A stretch of 64,000 bases of DNA. Origin: Paenibacillus bouchesdurhonensis. Lineage in GTDB: Bacteria; Bacillota; Bacilli; Paenibacillales; Paenibacillaceae. The DNA lies in NCBI RefSeq assembly GCF_900155685.1, contig NZ_LT732548.1, positions 3,464,686 to 3,528,685 on the forward strand, written 5' to 3'. Of this stretch, positions 17,534-27,485 are shown piece by piece (position 1 is the first letter of the stretch; each line of letters begins with the position of its first letter). A model generated the notes under the pieces. The model was given only the letters and a program-made list of their open reading frames with translations. It was not told the origin of the DNA and ran no database searches. The position numbers were made by a program, and so were the translations under genes.

Positions 17534-17887
17534 ATGATGAATGTCGGACTAGAGGAGAAGAACGTCTACGAGGTCCTCGATCCACATGACGCTTATTTCT
17601 TCAAGGTAGGAGGTCACGGCTTAGTTTGCTTTCATGGCAGAAACTACAGTATAAAAAAGAGACTATCTGCAGAACAAACCTCAAAGCTAATCTCGGACTC
17701 CTCATTTTACCGCGTAAGCACCAACTGTTACGTCAACTTGCATAAGGTCACGGAAGTTCAAGACAATGTTCTACTGTTCAGGGATCAAACTCATGGCATC
17801 AAGACGATTAATGTGCCGAGAAGAAATTTGGAGCAGATCAAGCGGCTCCTTCCTGAACGCAGCAAGAGTGTAGCTGAAGTCGGTTAA
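17534..17887 (+). CDS. Stand-alone LytTR DNA-binding domain protein
   Basis: The 117-residue protein consists of one beta-rich LytTR-like domain. The key segment is FYRVSTNCYVNLHKV (about residues 58-72), with a C-terminal NVPRRNLEQIKRLL helix. There is no receiver domain or membrane segment, unlike typical LytTR response regulators. A GGGGGAT site and a -10-like TATACT (about 17490) lie upstream. It is alone between convergent or divergent neighbours, so its targets cannot be read from context. Confidence 0.75.
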   Translation: MMNVGLEEKNVYEVLDPHDAYFFKVGGHGLVCFHGRNYSIKKRLSAEQTSKLISDSSFYRVSTNCYVNLHKVTEVQDNVLLFRDQTHGIKTINVPRRNLEQIKRLLPERSKSVAEVG

Positions 17888-17919
17888 TCCACCGCGTTCT
17901 ATCAGACCAAGTAGACCAA

Positions 17920-17972
17920 GCAAAAAGCAGCCTGAATCCTCCGCTTTGACGGAGATCAGCGCTGCTTTTTGC
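17920..17972. terminator. Bidirectional terminator
   Basis: Perfect 12-bp arms GCAAAAAGCAGC and GCTGCTTTTTGC lie between the LytTR gene and the convergent epimerase gene. Confidence 0.8.
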
Positions 17973-18029
17973 ATGTTTGGCTTTATACTTAATTTTTGCT
18001 CATGTTGCGCTTGATGCTGTGCTTCCGCA

Positions 18030-19031
18030 TTACTTTGATGCCTTCAGGTAGAGTCTAGCAGTCTCCTCCCAAATTTCACCCGGCGCCAAGCTGAATAATC
18101 CAATTTCATCTGCGGGCAGATTGACATGAGGCGCATTCACCAAATTAATTTGCGGCTCGGGGCAGAAAAATCCTTCCGTTCCGCCATTGTTCCAGATCAT
18201 CCACTGCTTGTAGGACGTTCCTACATCATAAACAAGCGTTAGTCCCAGCTTGGAATCGGTCAGTTCCATCCGATTTCTCCCGTTTTGCGGCACTGCCGTA
18301 TAGTGGTTATCCAGCGAAGTAAAGTATGGATATACCCCTTCATTCTTCATCGCTTCTTCCTCTACGGTCAACGGCTGATGCTTCCCGGTCGGCAGCATCC
18401 GATCATTCAGCTCCCACCGCTCGCCGATCGTGAACTTCATTCTATAGTCGCTGGCCTGGCTGTCTGGTGCGAACGGAGCATTCACCGCAGTATGGAAAGC
18501 GAGCAGGCAAGGCATTTCTCCTTCGCCATCATTTCGCACGAATACATGCTGTGCCAATCCATGCTCGCTCAGCGTGTATTTCAAACGCACGGTAAATTTA
18601 AAGGGCAGAAAACGGTACACCTCGTGAGCTTCATCTACACTGATCTTCACCGTTACATAGCTTTCCCGATCCGTGTTGCCGTACTCTTCCACCTGCCATG
18701 GAATCGTATGTAAGAAACCGTGCAAATGATTGCCCGTAGCCTCCTCATTGACCGGGAACTGGTAAGTCGTTCCTTTCCAAGGGAACTTTCCGTCTTCATA
18801 TCGGTTTGGCGGGAAAAGTACAGGGATTCCATACACGCCCGGATTGCCGCGGAACTCCTCCATCTCACTCTCGCCCGGCTCGCGCAAAAAGCGGAAACCG
18901 CTTACGTTATCCCGATAAGCGATCAGATTTCCGCCAACGTTCGGCACTAGCGCCGCTTCGAAATTACCGGCCTGCAGCCAAACGGCCTTCTCGCCTTGGT
19001 ATGTGCCTTCATAAGCCTTAAGTTGCGTCAT
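18030..19031 (-). CDS. Aldose 1-epimerase family protein
   Basis: The 333-residue protein is of the galactose-mutarotase fold. It has GNLIAYRDN, NHLHGFLHTIPWQ with the expected active-site His residues, and ends with FFCPEPQINLVNAPH containing the conserved catalytic-type Glu. It probably equilibrates sugar anomers. It sits 60 bp downstream of an MFS gene on the same strand, so a sugar-uptake pair is likely. Confidence 0.84.
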   Translation of the reverse strand: MTQLKAYEGTYQGEKAVWLQAGNFEAALVPNVGGNLIAYRDNVSGFRFLREPGESEMEEFRGNPGVYGIPVLFPPNRYEDGKFPWKGTTYQFPVNEEATGNHLHGFLHTIPWQVEEYGNTDRESYVTVKISVDEAHEVYRFLPFKFTVRLKYTLSEHGLAQHVFVRNDGEGEMPCLLAFHTAVNAPFAPDSQASDYRMKFTIGERWELNDRMLPTGKHQPLTVEEEAMKNEGVYPYFTSLDNHYTAVPQNGRNRMELTDSKLGLTLVYDVGTSYKQWMIWNNGGTEGFFCPEPQINLVNAPHVNLPADEIGLFSLAPGEIWEETARLYLKASK

Positions 19032-19092
19032 TTGAACAATCTCCCTTCATAATTAGCAAGTAAATATAGTATCTATCAAACATGGCTTTACA

Positions 19093-20355
19093 TCAAGCAT
19101 CACGCAATATGCGCCTGCCGAACACAAGGGCCAGGACAATCATCGCCGAGCCGACGACAAGCTGCATCCCGAATACTTGAACCCATTTCGCCCAATCAAC
19201 AATCCATTCATAGACCTTCCCTCCAAGCAGCGGGCCAAAGAAAGCGGCAACTCCTGTAATTGCCGAATACATCGCCATATACATCGGGCGTTCACTCTTC
19301 GGCGTATCTCCAATCATGAAATTGAACGCCAGCTGGTTAAAGCCCCCTACCCCGATTCCGAATAACATATGGGCAGCGAACAGCACCGGCAGCTGCGGCG
19401 ATACGGAGAGCATTCCCCAGGTTAAGATCGAGACCGCAATGATCGGCAGCGTCCAATACAGCAGGCGCTTGTTGCTGTATCTTGCATTCAAATTTCCCCA
19501 AATATAGAAGCTAGCCATCATCGCCAGCGTTTGCGAGATATTAAGCAGGGAAATCGTCTTGTAATTGATCTTCAGCAGCTCCAGCATCACATAGGAGTAG
19601 AGCGGCACAACCAGGTTTTGCAAGAAAAGAAAGCTGGCCAAAAAAATCGTTGCTTTAATAAATGAGCTGTCCCGAAGCGGCTTCCGCAGCATGGGTAAAA
19701 ACTTGCTTTCTACAGAGCGCTCGAAGGTAACGTCCGGATAGAACATGAAAATAATAATATTGGCGATCACGCAAACCCAAACGATGATATACAAGTACAA
19801 GAAGCCCTGACTTTCTGGAAAGCGATCCAGGATCATGCCGCCGATAAACATCGTGAGGGTTCCAAGCGCATTGAGGAACGTATTCCTAATCCCGAAATAC
19901 CTGCCCCGCACGCGCGCAGGCACAATATCGCTGATCAGCGAATTCCACAGCATCCCCCCAACCGTGTTAAAGAGGCAAGCAGTCACATAAAAGCCTATAA
20001 AAGCGCTAACCCAATACGGTTTTGGGAATAAAAACGGGACAAGCCCCGTAAACGCCCATAAAATCCGGTGTATCGCAATGAATAATACCAATGCCCATTT
20101 CCGGCTCGTCAGTCGCTGAATGAGGAACGCCACAGCAATTTGGGCAATATTCACAAAGGTCGTGATTGCCAGCACAAATCCCAGCTGTCCGGATGTGGCA
20201 CCTAAATAGAGCAAATAGCCCGTCAAAAATTGACCGCCCAGCAAGGTTTGAAACATGACGGATGGAAAACCTTCCAAGGTTGCAATAGCTAGATTTCTAC
20301 GCTGGAGAGACGTTTTTCGTCGCGTGTATAATTTCAGTTTAAAGATGTCCCTCAT
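19093..20355 (-). CDS. MFS transporter
   Basis: A 420-residue protein with 12 predicted helices. Motif-A-type text is weak, but RRYFGIRN-like RGRYFGIRNTFLNALG in the central region and the basic N-terminus are typical of Paenibacillus MFS carriers next to sugar enzymes. The ATG has AAGGAG 7 nt upstream. The pairing with aldose epimerase suggests sugar transport; the substrate is not shown. The 220 bases upstream of it hold no gene I can support. Confidence 0.78.
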   Translation of the reverse strand: MRDIFKLKLYTRRKTSLQRRNLAIATLEGFPSVMFQTLLGGQFLTGYLLYLGATSGQLGFVLAITTFVNIAQIAVAFLIQRLTSRKWALVLFIAIHRILWAFTGLVPFLFPKPYWVSAFIGFYVTACLFNTVGGMLWNSLISDIVPARVRGRYFGIRNTFLNALGTLTMFIGGMILDRFPESQGFLYLYIIVWVCVIANIIIFMFYPDVTFERSVESKFLPMLRKPLRDSSFIKATIFLASFLFLQNLVVPLYSYVMLELLKINYKTISLLNISQTLAMMASFYIWGNLNARYSNKRLLYWTLPIIAVSILTWGMLSVSPQLPVLFAAHMLFGIGVGGFNQLAFNFMIGDTPKSERPMYMAMYSAITGVAAFFGPLLGGKVYEWIVDWAKWVQVFGMQLVVGSAMIVLALVFGRRILRDA

Positions 20356-20576
20356 GATGACACTCCTTCTAATTCCTAATCCCCGCCAACGGACTCCTTC
20401 ATATCTAATGTGCTAAGACCGGATTCGCGCCAAATCCAATTATTCGGCAAATCACTCCTTTATTTCGTAATAGCAGCTAGATTTCCATTCGTTCCAAAAT
20501 AACAGTATAATAAATACATGGGTTTCTTTCCATACACTTTCTATACATAATGAGGAGAAACAGAGGAGATTTTGGC

Positions 20577-21458
20577 ATGGACGATTTGAAAAAAGCATAC
20601 GAACAGCTCGGCCTTTCCGAGAACGCTTCCAGGGAAGAGGTAGAACAAGCTTTTGACTTGGTACTGCGCAAAAGCCGTTCCCGCAAGGGAGAAGATGAAG
20701 GGGACAGCGAATATGAGCGCTCGCTGCGGGCCTATAAACTCATCACTGGGCATGAGGATCAACGTAAAATTGAACAAATGAGTCAGGAAAGATACGCGAA
20801 ATGGGGAAAATTCGCTGGCACAGCGGAGAAGATCAATGACTTCTTTCGTGTTTACAAAACGCATGTTATCGTTAGCATCATTGCAGTCGTTGTGCTTATC
20901 TTCGGCATTAACGCCTTTGTAGATTACCGCGCGGAGCAGAAACGAATTGCTGCGCTGCCCCCTCTCGATCTGTCCATTTTGTTCATCGGCAATTTCGCTG
21001 TTGATGAGATGAATGATGGAGAAGAAGCGCTCGAGCAGGCGATACTGGCACAATTTCCAGAATGGAATCGGGTCGACTTTCAAATCACTTATGTTCCCGA
21101 GCAAGGCGAGATGGTCTACCGGCAAAAGGCGATGGCCGTCATTGCTACGGAGAAGCCTGATTTATATATAATCGATAAACCGACCTTCGAGTGGATTTCC
21201 GGAGGCGGCGGGTTCAAAAGCCTGCAGGAAGAGAGCAACAGCGTGCTTAGCCCCGTGCTCCCCGACCATGCAGCGCTGCGCGCTCAAGCGGAGGAAGATC
21301 CCGAGCCCCAAGTGTATGCCGTTGATCTGACGTCCAGCGAGCTTGCGGATCAGCTTCCTCTTGGCAAGAAGGAATTGATCGCCGCAGTAGGCTGGAATGA
21401 AGAGCGATATGACAACACCCTTCTGTTTATTAAACGCTACCTAGAAAATATGAAATAA
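20577..21458 (+). CDS. Membrane protein with degenerate J-like domain
   Basis: The 293-residue product starts with a DnaJ-type helix pattern (LKKAYEQLGLSENASREEVE) but lacks the HPD tripeptide needed to stimulate Hsp70. A membrane helix follows (about 103-124, VSIIAVVVLIFGINAF) and then an extracellular-type domain of about 165 residues with DLSILFIGNF. Start ATG 20577 has GAGGAG upstream; an earlier ATG in frame lacks one. It is alone on its strand with a terminator at 21471-21502. The function is unknown. Confidence 0.78.
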   Translation: MDDLKKAYEQLGLSENASREEVEQAFDLVLRKSRSRKGEDEGDSEYERSLRAYKLITGHEDQRKIEQMSQERYAKWGKFAGTAEKINDFFRVYKTHVIVSIIAVVVLIFGINAFVDYRAEQKRIAALPPLDLSILFIGNFAVDEMNDGEEALEQAILAQFPEWNRVDFQITYVPEQGEMVYRQKAMAVIATEKPDLYIIDKPTFEWISGGGGFKSLQEESNSVLSPVLPDHAALRAQAEEDPEPQVYAVDLTSSELADQLPLGKKELIAAVGWNEERYDNTLLFIKRYLENMK

Positions 21459-21470
21459 CATGATCATGCG

Positions 21471-21502
21471 GCACGGAGCGGTTTCACTGCTTCGTGCTTT
21501 TT
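21471..21502 (+). terminator. Rho-independent terminator
   Basis: An imperfect stem (GCACG...CGTGC with AGC/GCT inside) is followed by TTTTT. It ends the J-like gene. Confidence 0.7.
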
Positions 21503-21542
21503 GCGATTGATTTATCTCTGAGCTTCATTTATGATAGTGTCA

Positions 21543-21556
21543 TAAACGCGCGTTTA
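21543..21556. promoter_or_regulatory. LacI-type operator
   Basis: Perfect 14-bp palindrome TAAACGCGCGTTTA, 17 bp before the lacI-type gene start. The CG-centred form is the LacI/CcpA-family pattern. A near-identical copy precedes the GH94 gene. Confidence 0.8.
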
Positions 21557-21573
21557 CAGAAAGAGTGATCAGC

Positions 21574-22632
21574 ATGCGCAGCGAAGATATCGCTAAGTTG
21601 GCCGGGGTGTCGCGCAGTACCGTATCCCGCGTCATCAACAATTATCCTAACGTCCCGGAAGCTACCCGGGCCAAAGTGCTTCAGGTCATTGAACAGCATC
21701 ATTACGAGCCGAACAGCTTTGCTAGGGCACTCGCCGGCAAACGCACGGACACGATCGGGCTGTTTGCGATCAGCATGAATGAGAAGGCGGATGCTCGCCG
21801 TATTTATCAGAACAGCTACTTTGCCCCCATCGTTGATCTTGTGGTCGACACGGCTAACGCCAGGGGATTTTACGTACTGATTCATACAGTCTATTCACGC
21901 AATGATTTTCAGAAAGTCAAGCAGGCATTCCAGCAGAAGAGAATTGACGGCGGAATTCTCGTTGGTACCCAGAAGGACATCGAGCTAGTTCGCGAAATGG
22001 TCGGGCAAGGTTCACCGCTCGTCCTGATCGATTATGACATTGCAGAGATTACAGCCGAGCGCCTCGACAAAAATCATTTGGCCATCATTAACTCGATGGA
22101 TTACGAGGGCACGGTCGAAGCGATGGAGTACCTCATTGGACTCGGCCATAGACATATCGGCATCATTCAAGGACGAATGAATACTTATTCGGGTCGTGAA
22201 CGCTATATGGCCTATGAAGATACGCTAAGAAAGCATAATCTGCCCATGAGGGAAAGCAGTGTCCTCCAAGGTGATTTCCTGAAGGAGCAAGCCTACGCCG
22301 CGGTAATGAATCTGCTCGATTCCGGCGAAGAACTGCCCTCCGCCCTCTTCAGTTCCAATGATGATATGGCGATCTCAGCCATGGAAGCCTTTGCAGAGCG
22401 AGGCGTGTCTATCCCTGACGACCTGTCTATCATCGGCTTTGACGATGTACAGCTCGCCTCCCGCGTGAGTCCCAAGCTGACCTCGGTCAGCCTGCCGATT
22501 GAGGAGATGTCTAAAGCAGCTGTAGATACAATCATTCGCCTTTGCAACGCTGAACAGACGGGATTCAGCACGATAAGCTTTCCTACCCGGCTGATGACCA
22601 GAGACTCTTGCAAGCCTGTATCAGCACAGTAG
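21574..22632 (+). CDS. LacI-family transcriptional regulator of the GH94 gene
   Basis: The 352-residue repressor has the N-terminal HTH (EDIAKLAGVSRSTVSRVINN) followed by a periplasmic-binding-like sensor with GFDDVQLASRVSPKLTSV near the C-terminus. ATG 21574 is preferred to GTG 21565, as AAAGAG lies 8 nt upstream. Its own promoter carries TAAACGCGCGTTTA, and the same site recurs 87 bp downstream before the cellobiose-phosphorylase gene, so it probably represses both. A weak hairpin (22653-22674) follows the stop. Confidence 0.9.
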   Translation: MRSEDIAKLAGVSRSTVSRVINNYPNVPEATRAKVLQVIEQHHYEPNSFARALAGKRTDTIGLFAISMNEKADARRIYQNSYFAPIVDLVVDTANARGFYVLIHTVYSRNDFQKVKQAFQQKRIDGGILVGTQKDIELVREMVGQGSPLVLIDYDIAEITAERLDKNHLAIINSMDYEGTVEAMEYLIGLGHRHIGIIQGRMNTYSGRERYMAYEDTLRKHNLPMRESSVLQGDFLKEQAYAAVMNLLDSGEELPSALFSSNDDMAISAMEAFAERGVSIPDDLSIIGFDDVQLASRVSPKLTSVSLPIEEMSKAAVDTIIRLCNAEQTGFSTISFPTRLMTRDSCKPVSAQ

Positions 22633-22689
22633 CTAATCAAGGTATCATATGGATCCTCTCTAAATGGAGAGGATGCATTTGCACTAAAA

Positions 22690-22703
22690 TAAACGCGCGT
22701 TCA
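22690..22703. promoter_or_regulatory. LacI-type operator upstream of the GH94 gene
   Basis: TAAACGCGCGTTCA, one mismatch from the operator at 21543. It lies 22 bp before the GH94 start codon, where a bound repressor would block transcription. Confidence 0.75.
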
Positions 22704-22725
22704 CAATCGAAAGGAGCCACCAATT

Positions 22726-25161
22726 ATGAAATTCGGAAAATTTGACGATCAACGCAAGGAATATGTCATCAATACCCCAAAGACTCCTTATCCCTGGATC
22801 AACTACCTCGGCAACGAGGAATTTTTCGGCCTGATCTCCAACACGGCCGGAGGGTATACGTTCTATCGCGACGCTAGACTGCGCCGGCTTACTCGTTACC
22901 GTTACAACAACATTCCGCTGGATACGGGCGGGCGCTACTATTATCTCTATGACAACGGCGATTTTTGGACGCCGGGCTGGATGCCGGTCAAACGCGAGCT
23001 CGACTTCTATGAGTGCCGCCATGGCCTTGGCTATACCTCTATCACTGGGGAGCGAAACGGTATCTCAGTCACGCAACTGGCCTTCGTTCCGCTTGGCTAC
23101 CAGGGCGAGGTGCATCGCCTAACTGTAAAGAACACGAGCAGCGAAACTAAGAACGTATCCCTATTCTCCTTCGCCGAGTTCTGCTTGTGGAACGCACAGG
23201 ACGATATGACGAACTTCCAGCGCAATCTAAGCACCGGGGAAGTTGAGGTGCAGGATTCCGTCATTTATCATAAGACCGAATATCGTGAACGTAGAAATCA
23301 TTATGCCTTCTATTCCGTCAACCGCCGCATCGACGGCTTCGATACGGATCGCGAGTCTTTTGTAGGCCTCTACAACGGCCTTCACGAGCCGCAGGCCGTC
23401 GTCTCCGGCAAAGCAACAAATTCGGTGGCCAGCGGATGGTCTCCGATCGGTTCCCATGAAGTGAAGCTGACCTTGGCTCCTGGCGAGGAGCAAAGCCTTA
23501 TCTTCATTCTTGGATATGTCGAGAACGAAGAGGATGAGAAGTGGGAGGCGCCAGGCATCATCAACAAGAAGCCTGCCCTTGCAATGATCGAACAATTCGC
23601 CACCGATGAGGATGTCGACCGTGCTATGCAGGAGCTTGCTTCTTACTGGGACGGCCTATTGTCCAAGTATCAAATCCAGAGCGATGACGACAAGCTGAAT
23701 CGGATGGTCAATATTTGGAACCCGTATCAGTGTATGGTCACGTTCAACATGTCCCGCTCTGCATCTTATTTCGAATCCGGCATCGGACGCGGCATGGGCT
23801 TCCGCGATTCTAACCAGGATTTGCTCGGCTTCGTTCATCAAATTCCGGAGAGAGCCCGAGAACGGATTCTCGATATCGCAGCTACCCAATTCGAGGACGG
23901 CAGTGCCTATCACCAGTACCAGCCGCTTACGAAAAAAGGCAACAACGAGATCGGCAGCGGCTTCAACGATGATCCGCTATGGCTCATCCTTGGAACATCC
24001 GCTTATATCAAAGAGACAGGTGATATGAGCATTCTCGACGAACAGGTTCCGTTCGATAGCAATCCGGACAATACGGCAACCCTGTTCGAGCATTTGAAAC
24101 GCTCTTACTTCCATGTCATCAACAATCTCGGGCCTCATGGTCTGCCGCTGATCGGGCGCGCCGACTGGAACGATTGCCTCAACCTGAACTGCTTCTCGAA
24201 GGAGCCAGGGGAATCCTTCCAGACGACAGCCAATATTGAAGGACGCGTAGCCGAATCCGTCTTTATTGCCGGGCTGTTCGTGTTCGTCGCTCCCGATTAT
24301 GTGAAGCTATGCCGTCTGCGCGGCTTAGAGGATGAGGCGGCGGAAGCCGAAGTCCACATGGAAGCGATGCGCAAAACAACCCTAGAGCATGGATTCGATG
24401 GCGACTGGTTCCTGCGTGCCTATGATCATTACGGCGAGAAGATCGGCAGCAAGGAAAACGAAGAAGGCCAAATCTTCATAGAGCCACAAGGGATTTGCGT
24501 TATGGCAGGCATCGGCGTTGAGGAAGGCCTGGCCCAAAAAGCAATGAGCTCCGTGCAGGAACGCTTGGATACAAAATACGGTATCGTGCTACAGCAGCCA
24601 GCGTATTCCAAGTACTACCTGAATCTAGGCGAGATTTCTACTTATCCGCCGGGTTATAAGGAAAATGCAGGTATTTTCTGCCATAACAACCCTTGGATCA
24701 TGATCGCTGAGACGGTACTGGGCAACGGAGATCGCGCCTTCGAGGTATACTCCAAGATTGCTCCGGCTTATCTGGAGGAAATCAGCGATATTCACCGGAC
24801 AGAGCCTTACGTGTATTCGCAGATGATCGCGGGCAAAGACGCGGTTAACCACGGTGAAGCAAAGAACTCCTGGCTGACAGGAACGGCAGCCTGGAACTAT
24901 GTGGCGATTACTCAGGCTATCCTAGGAATCCAACCGGATTTTGACGGCCTTAAGGTTGATCCGTGCATTCCAACCTCCTGGAATGGCTTGCAGGCGACCC
25001 GCGTGTTCCGTGGAGATACATTTGAAATCACCATTAAAAATCCAAATCACGTCTCCAAAGGCGTGAAGAGCATCACAGTCGACGGTAAGGCGATCGATGG
25101 CAACGTCATCGCTCCAATCGGAGACGGCCGCACGCATCAGGTCGAGGTAGTACTCGGCTAA
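22726..25161 (+). CDS. GH94 glycoside phosphorylase, cellobiose-phosphorylase type
   Basis: The 811-residue enzyme has the GH94 plan: an N-terminal beta-sandwich ([19 protein letters not shown]), then an (alpha/alpha)6 barrel. The catalytic acid is Asp480 in [10 protein letters not shown], and the substrate-binding stretches [14 protein letters not shown] and [17 protein letters not shown] are intact. It would cleave cellobiose with phosphate to glucose-1-phosphate and glucose inside the cell. The exact disaccharide is not proven. It has a strong AAGGAG and a LacI operator upstream and a 15-bp terminator downstream. No transporter is adjacent. Confidence 0.93.
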   Translation: MKFGKFDDQRKEYVINTPKTPYPWINYLGNEEFFGLISNTAGGYTFYRDARLRRLTRYRYNNIPLDTGGRYYYLYDNGDFWTPGWMPVKRELDFYECRHGLGYTSITGERNGISVTQLAFVPLGYQGEVHRLTVKNTSSETKNVSLFSFAEFCLWNAQDDMTNFQRNLSTGEVEVQDSVIYHKTEYRERRNHYAFYSVNRRIDGFDTDRESFVGLYNGLHEPQAVVSGKATNSVASGWSPIGSHEVKLTLAPGEEQSLIFILGYVENEEDEKWEAPGIINKKPALAMIEQFATDEDVDRAMQELASYWDGLLSKYQIQSDDDKLNRMVNIWNPYQCMVTFNMSRSASYFESGIGRGMGFRDSNQDLLGFVHQIPERARERILDIAATQFEDGSAYHQYQPLTKKGNNEIGSGFNDDPLWLILGTSAYIKETGDMSILDEQVPFDSNPDNTATLFEHLKRSYFHVINNLGPHGLPLIGRADWNDCLNLNCFSKEPGESFQTTANIEGRVAESVFIAGLFVFVAPDYVKLCRLRGLEDEAAEAEVHMEAMRKTTLEHGFDGDWFLRAYDHYGEKIGSKENEEGQIFIEPQGICVMAGIGVEEGLAQKAMSSVQERLDTKYGIVLQQPAYSKYYLNLGEISTYPPGYKENAGIFCHNNPWIMIAETVLGNGDRAFEVYSKIAPAYLEEISDIHRTEPYVYSQMIAGKDAVNHGEAKNSWLTGTAAWNYVAITQAILGIQPDFDGLKVDPCIPTSWNGLQATRVFRGDTFEITIKNPNHVSKGVKSITVDGKAIDGNVIAPIGDGRTHQVEVVLG

Positions 25162-25193
25162 GCCTGCAGCTCTTATCGATTTATAAATATCAA

Positions 25194-25230
25194 ACAAGCC
25201 CTCCATCCTATAACAGGATGGAGGGCTTGT
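25194..25230. terminator. Bidirectional terminator
   Basis: Perfect 15-bp arms ACAAGCCCTCCATCC and GGATGGAGGGCTTGT between GH94 and the convergent truncated ridA. Confidence 0.88.
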
Positions 25231-25246
25231 TGCTTGTTCATGCTGA

Positions 25247-25519
25247 TTAAGATTTGACCGCAACCACTTCGATTTCTACCAAACCGTCCTTTGGCAGCCG
25301 TGCAACATGAACGGCGCTGCGTGCCGGATATGGCTCGACAAAGAGCTTGGCATATACCGCGTTGACAGCTCCGAAATCATTCATATCCTGCAAGTATACA
25401 GTTGTCTTCACGACATCCTCCAGAGCGTACCCCACAGCTTCCAAAATCGCCTTCACATTGAGCAAGGAACGTTCCGTCTGTTCTTCTACAGTCCTCGGAA
25501 ATGCATCCGACGCATCCAT
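25247..25519 (-). pseudogene. N-terminally truncated RidA (enamine/imine deaminase)
   Basis: The 90 residues match the C-terminal two thirds of Rid[52 protein letters not shown] and VEIEVVAV, with the key Arg (PARS) and Glu kept. About 35-40 N-terminal residues, including the GPYSQA strand, are missing. The AGGAGG lies only 2 nt from the ATG, too close for a normal start, as expected at a deletion junction. It follows patB by 12 bp. It may be non-functional or make a partial domain. Confidence 0.7.
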
Positions 25520-25531
25520 CCCCTCCTAATA

Positions 25532-26707
25532 TTAAGCTTGTTTCAAAGGATATGCTGCGGCTATACGCTCCAGCGCTTCCTTAAGCACGCTGCGAGGCGT
25601 AGCAATATTTATGCGGATAAAGCCTTCCCCCTCCCTTCCAAAGGAGCAGCCGAAGCTTACGCTAACACGAGCCATTTGTTCAATCCACTGCTTTAAGCGG
25701 TTCTCCGCCTGATCCACGGCCCGGCAATCGACCCATAACAGATAGGTGCCTTCCGGTTCAACAACCGATAATTCCGGCATATGCGCCTCAATGAATGCCT
25801 TAGTATAAGCGATGTTCCCGCTCAAATATTCACGCAAAGCTCTAAGCCATTCATCGCATGCAGTGTAGGCTATTTCCAGAGCTGGGACTGCAAAGAAAGT
25901 CGGATTTTGAATGCCCGCTTGCCGCAACCCTTGCATGAACCGCTCTCTTACTTTGTCATTCGGAATGATAATATTTGAAATTTCTAGGCTGGCAAGATTA
26001 AATGTCTTTCCTGGAGAAGTACAGATGATGGAACGCTCGGCCATCTCCTCCGACAGCTTGGCTATTACGGTATGCTCATGCCCCTCATGAATAAAATCAG
26101 CGTGAATGTCATCGGAAACAATAAGGGCGTCATACTTAATGCATAAGGCGCCGATCCGTTCCAGCTCAGCTTTGGTCCACACACGTCCAACCGGATTATG
26201 AGGCGATACTAACAGTACGATTTTTACCCCTTGCTGCATGCGCAGCTCCATATCTTCGAAATTAATTTCATAATGTCCCTGATTGAAAGTCAGTGGACTT
26301 TCGATGAGCACCCGGTTATTAAGAGTGACCGCTTTGGCAACAGGCTGATAAACAGGCGTGTGAATAAGAACGGCATCTCCCTCATCTGTGAACTGCTGTA
26401 TTATCAAAGATACGGCTTGTATAATGCGCGGGCAAAACACGATCCACTCCCTGGGTACCTGCCAATGATAAGATCGATCGAGCCATGCTTGAACCGCATT
26501 GTAATAAGAAGAAAAAGCATCCGTATAGCCATAGATCCCATGCCTTGCCGCCGCTTCAATCTTCTCCACCACCATTGGCGGAGCTTTGAGATCCATATCA
26601 GCAACAGATAGGGAAATCATGTCCTCCCCCATCGACTCCAGCAAGCCATCCCATTTCGCGCTATTCGTGCCCCTACGTGAAATGACTTCATCAAAGTTAT
26701 ATTTCAT
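25532..26707 (-). CDS. patB: PatB/MalY-type PLP-dependent C-S lyase (cystathionine beta-lyase)
   Basis: The 391-residue fold-type I aminotransferase-like enzyme. It has SVADMDLKAPP at the N-terminus, SPHNPVGRVW, the SDDIHADF segment and the PLP Lys in TSPGKTFNLA. These fit the MalY/PatB group, which splits cystathionine or cysteine to thiol or H2S, pyruvate and ammonia. It is downstream of a YheO-type regulator and upstream of the truncated ridA, whose family clears the 2-aminoacrylate made by such lyases. Confidence 0.92.
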   Translation of the reverse strand: MKYNFDEVISRRGTNSAKWDGLLESMGEDMISLSVADMDLKAPPMVVEKIEAAARHGIYGYTDAFSSYYNAVQAWLDRSYHWQVPREWIVFCPRIIQAVSLIIQQFTDEGDAVLIHTPVYQPVAKAVTLNNRVLIESPLTFNQGHYEINFEDMELRMQQGVKIVLLVSPHNPVGRVWTKAELERIGALCIKYDALIVSDDIHADFIHEGHEHTVIAKLSEEMAERSIICTSPGKTFNLASLEISNIIIPNDKVRERFMQGLRQAGIQNPTFFAVPALEIAYTACDEWLRALREYLSGNIAYTKAFIEAHMPELSVVEPEGTYLLWVDCRAVDQAENRLKQWIEQMARVSVSFGCSFGREGEGFIRINIATPRSVLKEALERIAAAYPLKQA

Positions 26708-26748
26708 CGTGTTCCCTCCTTGGTATCTTTAGTCGATATGTTTAGCAT

Positions 26749-27423
26749 CTATCTCAGCTTTTGCAGGTAACGATACACCGTGGGCTCGGAAATCGATAAC
26801 GCGCTGGCAACCTGAGTAACACCTCCCTTGAGAAGAAACACTCCCTGTTCGTTCAATTCTTTCACGATTTCAATTTTCTCATTCGAGGATAGACGGTCGA
26901 TCGGCAAATTCACTTTACTCAGAGTTTTCATGATAATGTGCTGAAGTAAATCATCCACATTTCCTTGCAAAAATTCGGATTCCTGCGGCTTTTCCTCCGA
27001 AAGTGAGTCTATTGGCGCAGACGGCGTGAGAGAACCCCCTTGCAGCACATGATTAATCCACTCTGCCGCAATCTCCACATGCGTAATATCAATGTTTAGA
27101 CAGATCAAACCGACGAGCTTCCCCTGACTATCCTTGATGAAATAAGTTGACGATCTAAATTTCTGTCCCAAGGAACCCGAAGCCTTATAATTGGCAATAT
27201 ATTGCTTGTCTCGATATGCCTCTCCCTTCAATATTTTCAGCACAAGATCCGTGGAGCCGTCTCCAATCTTTCGACCGCTAATATGTCCGTTCTCAATAAA
27301 AATAATCGAATGCTCAGGATCGCTAATATCATGAACGACCACTTCGCACTTCGGCCCGACAATGGCCGCGATAAAAGAAGCTATCGGAAAATAAGATTCG
27401 AGCAGCAGCCGACTTGCTTCCAT
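26749..27423 (-). CDS. YheO-type transcriptional regulator (PAS-like plus HTH)
   Basis: The 224-residue protein has an N-terminal YheO/PAS-like ligand domain (CEVVVHDISDPEHSIIFIENG, GLICLNID) and a C-terminal HTH (ALSISEPTVYRYL). This is the DauR-like family. It heads the minus-strand patB cluster, 41 bp before patB, so it probably controls these genes. Two inverted repeats in its promoter are candidate binding sites. Confidence 0.85.
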   Translation of the reverse strand: MEASRLLLESYFPIASFIAAIVGPKCEVVVHDISDPEHSIIFIENGHISGRKIGDGSTDLVLKILKGEAYRDKQYIANYKASGSLGQKFRSSTYFIKDSQGKLVGLICLNIDITHVEIAAEWINHVLQGGSLTPSAPIDSLSEEKPQESEFLQGNVDDLLQHIIMKTLSKVNLPIDRLSSNEKIEIVKELNEQGVFLLKGGVTQVASALSISEPTVYRYLQKLR

Positions 27424-27463
27424 GAATATCCCCTACTCTCGTTTTGGTGAAATGATAGTAATT

Positions 27464-27481
27464 TTATTATCTTGATAATAA
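27464..27481. promoter_or_regulatory. Inverted repeat upstream of the YheO-type gene
   Basis: TTATTATC-TT-GATAATAA, perfect 8-bp arms, 40 bp upstream of the regulator start. It may be an auto-operator. The arms are in the opposite order to a Fur box. Confidence 0.4.
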
Positions 27482-27485
27482 TTTA

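Noticed and set aside
20541..21125. A 194-codon open frame on the minus strand opposite the J-like gene
   Set aside because: It is antisense to a gene with a clear ribosome site and domain text; composition is that of a shadow frame.
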